DNA of 64,000 nt from Deltaproteobacteria bacterium (GTDB taxonomy: Bacteria > Desulfobacterota > Deferrisomatia > Deferrisomatales > JACRMM01): contig JACRMM010000004.1 in the NCBI GenBank assembly GCA_016214985.1, positions 186,001 through 250,000 of the forward strand, written 5' to 3'. Shown here piece after piece: positions 61,101 to 64,000 of this stretch (the first letter of the stretch is position 1; every line of letters starts with the position of its first letter). The translations under genes were made by a program, and so were the position numbers. Below the pieces are notes generated by a model, which was not told the origin of the DNA, did no database searches, and worked only from the letters and a program-made list of their open reading frames with translations.

Positions 61101-62800
61101 CGCAGGCGCACCGGTGCGGGGCGATTCGCCGGCCCGGAATCGCGGTCCTCGGCCTTCTGTCGTTGTTGCTCGGCGCGCCGGGTGCCTTCGCCACGCCCGA
61201 GCGGTCGCACGAGGAGACGCTGCGGCTCGGCGAGCGGATGTACCGCGAGGGGCTCCTCCCCTCGGGCGAGCCCATGCAGGCCTTCGTCAGCGGCGACGTG
61301 CCGGCGCCCGGAACGTCCTTCACCTGCGTGAGCTGCCACCTGCGAAGCGGCCTCGGCTCCATCGAGGGGCAGGTCGTCACCCCGCCGACCAACGGACGGA
61401 TCCTCTACCAGGAGCGCAAGTCCTACCAGAGAGGATCCGTGTACGACCCGCTCATTCACAGCTACTCCGTCTACCTGCCGGTCCGGCCGGCCTACACCGA
61501 TCAGACCCTCGCCGACCTGATCCTCAACGGCGTCGACCCCACGGGCCGCTCCGTCGTCACGGTGATGCCCCGGTACGAGATCGACGACGCCGACATGGCG
61601 ATCCTGATCGCCTACCTGAAGGCGCTCTCCGACAAGCCGTCGCCAGGCGTCGGCGACCAGGAGATCAAGTTTGCCACGGTCATCGTCGAGGGCACCGACC
61701 CCGTCGCGGTGGCGTCCATGCTGGCGCCCCTGCAGTTCAACGTCGACCGCAAGAACAGCCTCGCGAAGGCCGCCAAGGGCAATCGCCGGATCGGGCTCGA
61801 CAGCTACAACATGCTGGGCGCCCTTGCCACCGAGAGCTTTACCTTTTCGCGCTGGACCCTGAAGGGACCGCCCGAGACCTGGCGCGCTCAGCTCGACGCG
61901 TACTACCGGGCGGAGCCGGTGTTTGCCCTGCTCGGAGGGATCTCGGAGGGAACGTGGGAGCCGGTGCACCGCTTCTGCGAGGACAACAAGATCCCCGACC
62001 TCCTCCCGGCCGTCGAGTACCCGGTGCTCTCCGACACCGACTGGTACACCCTCTACCCCTCGCGCGGGGTTCGTCAGGAGGGGGAGTCCGCGGCTCGGTA
62101 CCTGCACGGCATGGTGGAGCTGTTCGCCGGCCGAAAGATCGTCCAGATCATCCGGGCCGGACGCCGGGGTGAGACCCTGGCCGAGGGCTTCCGAGAGGAG
62201 TGGTCGGCCGCCGGCCATCTCGCGGCGGTCGACGTCACGCTGGCCGAGGGGGAGCCCCTCACGGCAGAGCGGCTGCGCCAGCTCGTGGCCCAGGAGAAGC
62301 CGGCTGCGCTCGTGGTCTGGGACGGCCCCGCGGCTCTGGAGCCCCTGGCGAGTCTCGTCGGCAACGCGGAAGGCCCCAAGCTCGTCCTCGCGTCGGGCAC
62401 GACCCTCGGCAAGGCCCTCTGGACGATCCCAGAACCCCTGCGGTCCCTCCTCTACTTGACGTACCCCTACCGGCTCCCGCAGGAAGACGTCCGGTTCGAT
62501 GCCGTTGTGAAGCGAGTGCTCCCGGGGAAGAAGCTCGACGCCTTCGACCCACGGGTTCTTCGGCAGTCGTACCTGGCCGGTGAGCTGCTGGGCAAGGCCC
62601 TGCGCGAGATGCGCGGAGAGTACTACCGGGACTTCCTGCTCGACACGATCGGCATGATGGCCGACATGTACTATCCCCTGTACGAGCGGGTCAGCTTCGG
62701 CCCCGGGCAGCGCTACGCCTCGAAGGGCTGCTTCATCGTCCAGCTCGGCAAGGGGGAGAAACCGCAACTCGAGCGGCGGAGCGAATGGGCCGCGCACTGA
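61097..62800 (+). CDS. Heme-c domain fused to periplasmic-binding-protein domain
   Basis: About 567 residues. Signal peptide (GIAVLGLLSLLLGAPGAFA), then one cytochrome c domain with CVSCH at 77-81 and a possible Met ligand in VVTVMPRYE near 165. From about 190 on the chain is a type-I periplasmic-binding fold of the branched-chain amino-acid type (IGLDSYNMLGALATESF, LLGGISEGTWEPV, RGETLAEGFREEW, ALVVWDGPAAL). No permease or ABC ATPase is nearby, so it is more likely a sensory or electron-transfer protein than a transporter subunit. GTGA overlap with SCO1; overlaps the next gene by 16 nt. Confidence 0.85.
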   Translation: MTQAHRCGAIRRPGIAVLGLLSLLLGAPGAFATPERSHEETLRLGERMYREGLLPSGEPMQAFVSGDVPAPGTSFTCVSCHLRSGLGSIEGQVVTPPTNGRILYQERKSYQRGSVYDPLIHSYSVYLPVRPAYTDQTLADLILNGVDPTGRSVVTVMPRYEIDDADMAILIAYLKALSDKPSPGVGDQEIKFATVIVEGTDPVAVASMLAPLQFNVDRKNSLAKAAKGNRRIGLDSYNMLGALATESFTFSRWTLKGPPETWRAQLDAYYRAEPVFALLGGISEGTWEPVHRFCEDNKIPDLLPAVEYPVLSDTDWYTLYPSRGVRQEGESAARYLHGMVELFAGRKIVQIIRAGRRGETLAEGFREEWSAAGHLAAVDVTLAEGEPLTAERLRQLVAQEKPAALVVWDGPAALEPLASLVGNAEGPKLVLASGTTLGKALWTIPEPLRSLLYLTYPYRLPQEDVRFDAVVKRVLPGKKLDAFDPRVLRQSYLAGELLGKALREMRGEYYRDFLLDTIGMMADMYYPLYERVSFGPGQRYASKGCFIVQLGKGEKPQLERRSEWAAH

Positions 62801-63225
62801 CCCTCGGCCTGCTCGTGCTGCTCGGCAGCTGGGTCCTGGCTCCTCCTGCAGGGGCCGCCGAGGCGGAGCGGGTCTTCCTCACCGACGGCTATCGCTACGT
62901 GCCGGTGAGCCCGCGGATCGACGAAGCCACGGCCGACATCGGCCTCGCGCTCTGCGGCACCCGCTGCAACGCCCTCTCCGGGAACTACGAGAGCTACATG
63001 ATGACCATGGGCTGGCGGTTGACCAAGGTGGAGGGCGTCACGGAGCGCACCGTCGCGTTGGGGAACCCTTTCCTCGACGGGCAGTGCGTCTGCACCGGAG
63101 AGGAGTACACGGCCGAGTACTACTACTATCTGCCGGGCGGCCCGCCCGCTCCCCCTGGAGCGAAGGAGCCCGAACTGGGACGGAGCCGGGCGGCCGGCGA
63201 GCCGATGAGTGGGAGGACCCGATAG
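62785..63225 (+). CDS. Small secreted Cys-containing protein
   Basis: 146 residues: signal peptide (LTLGLLVLLGSWVLAPPAGA), then a domain with four cysteines in two CxxxC and CxC patterns (ALCGTRCNAL, GQCVCTGEEY) and a Tyr-rich strand (YTAEYYYYLPGG), ending in a Pro/Arg tail. The Cys pairs could bind copper or form disulfides. The 16-nt overlap with the heme-c gene shows it belongs to the same operon. Not recognised. Confidence 0.7.
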   Translation: MGRALTLGLLVLLGSWVLAPPAGAAEAERVFLTDGYRYVPVSPRIDEATADIGLALCGTRCNALSGNYESYMMTMGWRLTKVEGVTERTVALGNPFLDGQCVCTGEEYTAEYYYYLPGGPPAPPGAKEPELGRSRAAGEPMSGRTR

Positions 63226-63308
63226 AGCGGGTCGCCCCGTTTCTGGATACACGACACGCGACAGCCACAGGGCACGAAGGCACCACCCGACACAGGGAGG
63301 ACGAGAGC

Positions 63309-63590
63309 ATGAAACGACGACTGGTATGGACACTCGGAGTGCTGCTGACGGGGCTCTTGGCGGCCCCGGCCATGGCCGCCTGCGACGACGCCGCCGCGGC
63401 GGCGCCAGCGCCCCAGGTCGAGGAGCAGGTGGCCGCGCCCGCGGAGGGCGTTCCTGCGGACGGCGCGGCCGTCGAAGCGGGCACCGTGCCGCAGGCGCAG
63501 ATCGACATCTTCAACAAGCGAGAGGAAGCCAGGAAGAGGCGTGACGAGGCGCTCAAGGTGCGGCAGCAGATGATGCAGTCGGGCCAGTAG
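63309..63590 (+). CDS. Small secreted protein with charged helical tail
   Basis: 93 residues. Signal peptide (MKRRLVWTLGVLLTGLLAAPAMA), an Ala/Pro/Glu-rich low-complexity middle, and a charged helix (QIDIFNKREEARKRRDEALKVRQQM) at the C-terminus. GGAGGACGAG precedes the ATG. No family recognised. Probably part of the SCO1 operon. Confidence 0.7.
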   Translation: MKRRLVWTLGVLLTGLLAAPAMAACDDAAAAAPAPQVEEQVAAPAEGVPADGAAVEAGTVPQAQIDIFNKREEARKRRDEALKVRQQMMQSGQ

Positions 63591-63660
63591 GACCACGGAA
63601 CGGTCGGCAGCGAACCGAGGGGTTCTGCTGCTGCTACACAGCCACGAGGAGGAGGACTCG

Positions 63661-64000
63661 ATGTTCAAACGACCATTGCGCGGTCTACTGCCCGCCGCCC
63701 TGTGCGGTCTGGCGCTGCTCTGGGGGGGCCTGGCGCAGGCCTACCTCAGCCCAAACTACGCCGACCCGAGCTACGACCCGGGAGGGGGCAACTACCCCTG
63801 GACGCCCGGCCCGGGCGACACTCCGGACTACCTGACGACCCCCAACTGGGCCTACTCGCCCCCCATGCGAAAGTTCGTCGACTCCCTGCCGGGTCTCAAC
63901 GCGCCCAACAATCTGGGGCAGCAGATCCCCGTGGCCAAGCCCGACATCGTGACCTACCCGGGCTCGGACTACTACGTGATCGAGTTGGTGGAGCACGCGG
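63661..64000 (+). CDS. N-terminus of a probable multicopper oxidase (truncated by window)
   Basis: 113 codons run to the window edge with no stop. Signal peptide (LLPAALCGLALLWGGLAQA), a Tyr/Pro-rich segment, then SPPMRKFVDSLPGLNAPN, NLGQQIPVAKPD and YPGSDYYVIELVEH. This ordering is characteristic of the N-terminus of large secreted multicopper oxidases of the CotA/bilirubin-oxidase type. The copper-binding HxH motifs would lie beyond the window. GGAGGAGGAC precedes the ATG. With SCO1 and a heme-c protein upstream, an extracytoplasmic metal or phenol oxidase is plausible. Confidence 0.65.
   Translation, partial: MFKRPLRGLLPAALCGLALLWGGLAQAYLSPNYADPSYDPGGGNYPWTPGPGDTPDYLTTPNWAYSPPMRKFVDSLPGLNAPNNLGQQIPVAKPDIVTYPGSDYYVIELVEHA

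Noticed and set aside
1..64000. tRNA, rRNA or tmRNA genes
   Set aside because: Intergenic gaps were read for T-loop words and other hallmarks; none were found. A covariance-model search would settle it.

Overview
The window is a GC-rich (roughly two-thirds G+C) bacterial chromosome segment with almost no space between genes. The gene content suggests a Gram-negative didermal bacterium of the former Deltaproteobacteria (Desulfobacterota-like): OmpA-type outer-membrane proteins, a PEP-CTERM protein behind a sigma-54-type promoter, a PilB/GspE ATPase beside CheX and CheY, a heme-c/periplasmic-binding-protein fusion, and a REP-associated transposase. The lineage is an inference from gene content and composition, because there is no rRNA in the window. 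No tRNA, rRNA, CRISPR array, prophage or classical insertion sequence was seen.

Layout. 0-4.2 kb: a PIN toxin whose antitoxin frame is interrupted by an in-frame TAG, then trmL and a uvrA-family gene. 4.4-12.6 kb: small zinc-ribbon protein, LysM lytic transglycosylase, YqgE, several unrecognised secreted or small proteins, and a minus-strand run encoding a DUF4388 protein, a large secreted protein with a C-terminal ethylbenzene-dehydrogenase-type heme domain, and a two-TM helical-bundle protein. 12.7-18.3 kb: an EngB-Cmk fusion, rpsA, sppA and rqcH. 18.3-21.5 kb: a CBS-PAS-GGDEF protein facing away from an M23 peptidase. 21.7-32.3 kb: a long co-directional run of dtd, HIT, lapA-like, mutS, TPR, lipoprotein, receiver-GGDEF, zinc-ribbon adaptor, pilB, cheX and cheY, most of it joined by 4-nt start/stop overlaps. 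32.4-39.3 kb: secreted proteins, a TauE/SafE-like membrane protein and two paralogous OmpA proteins carrying three Ig-like modules each. 39.3-43.8 kb: nucleotidyltransferase, RNase H, ftsH, amidase. 43.9-54.5 kb: a sugar-nucleotide cluster (two galE, a phosphohexomutase, rfbA, rfbC, rfbD, rfbB, a CapD/PglF-type dehydratase) with a PEP-CTERM gene inside it. 54.7-59.4 kb: a NarX-type histidine kinase followed by a REP/BIME repeat field holding an MqsRA-like toxin-antitoxin pair and the RAYT transposase. 59.4-64 kb: a receiver-only response regulator, then an operon of a 50-codon receiver relic, SCO1, a heme-c/periplasmic-binding fusion, two small secreted proteins and the start of a probable multicopper oxidase that runs off the window.

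Most notable are two 18-bp palindromes (59445-59462 and 60221-60238). Each lies exactly 22 nt upstream of a -10-like hexamer. One drives the receiver gene and the other drives the copper/heme operon. The latter begins with an internally deleted copy of the receiver that shares long identical words with the intact one and is translationally coupled to SCO1. A second module of interest joins a receiver-diguanylate cyclase, a zinc-ribbon protein ending in a FliM-like CheY-binding peptide, a pilus/secretion ATPase, a CheY phosphatase and CheY.
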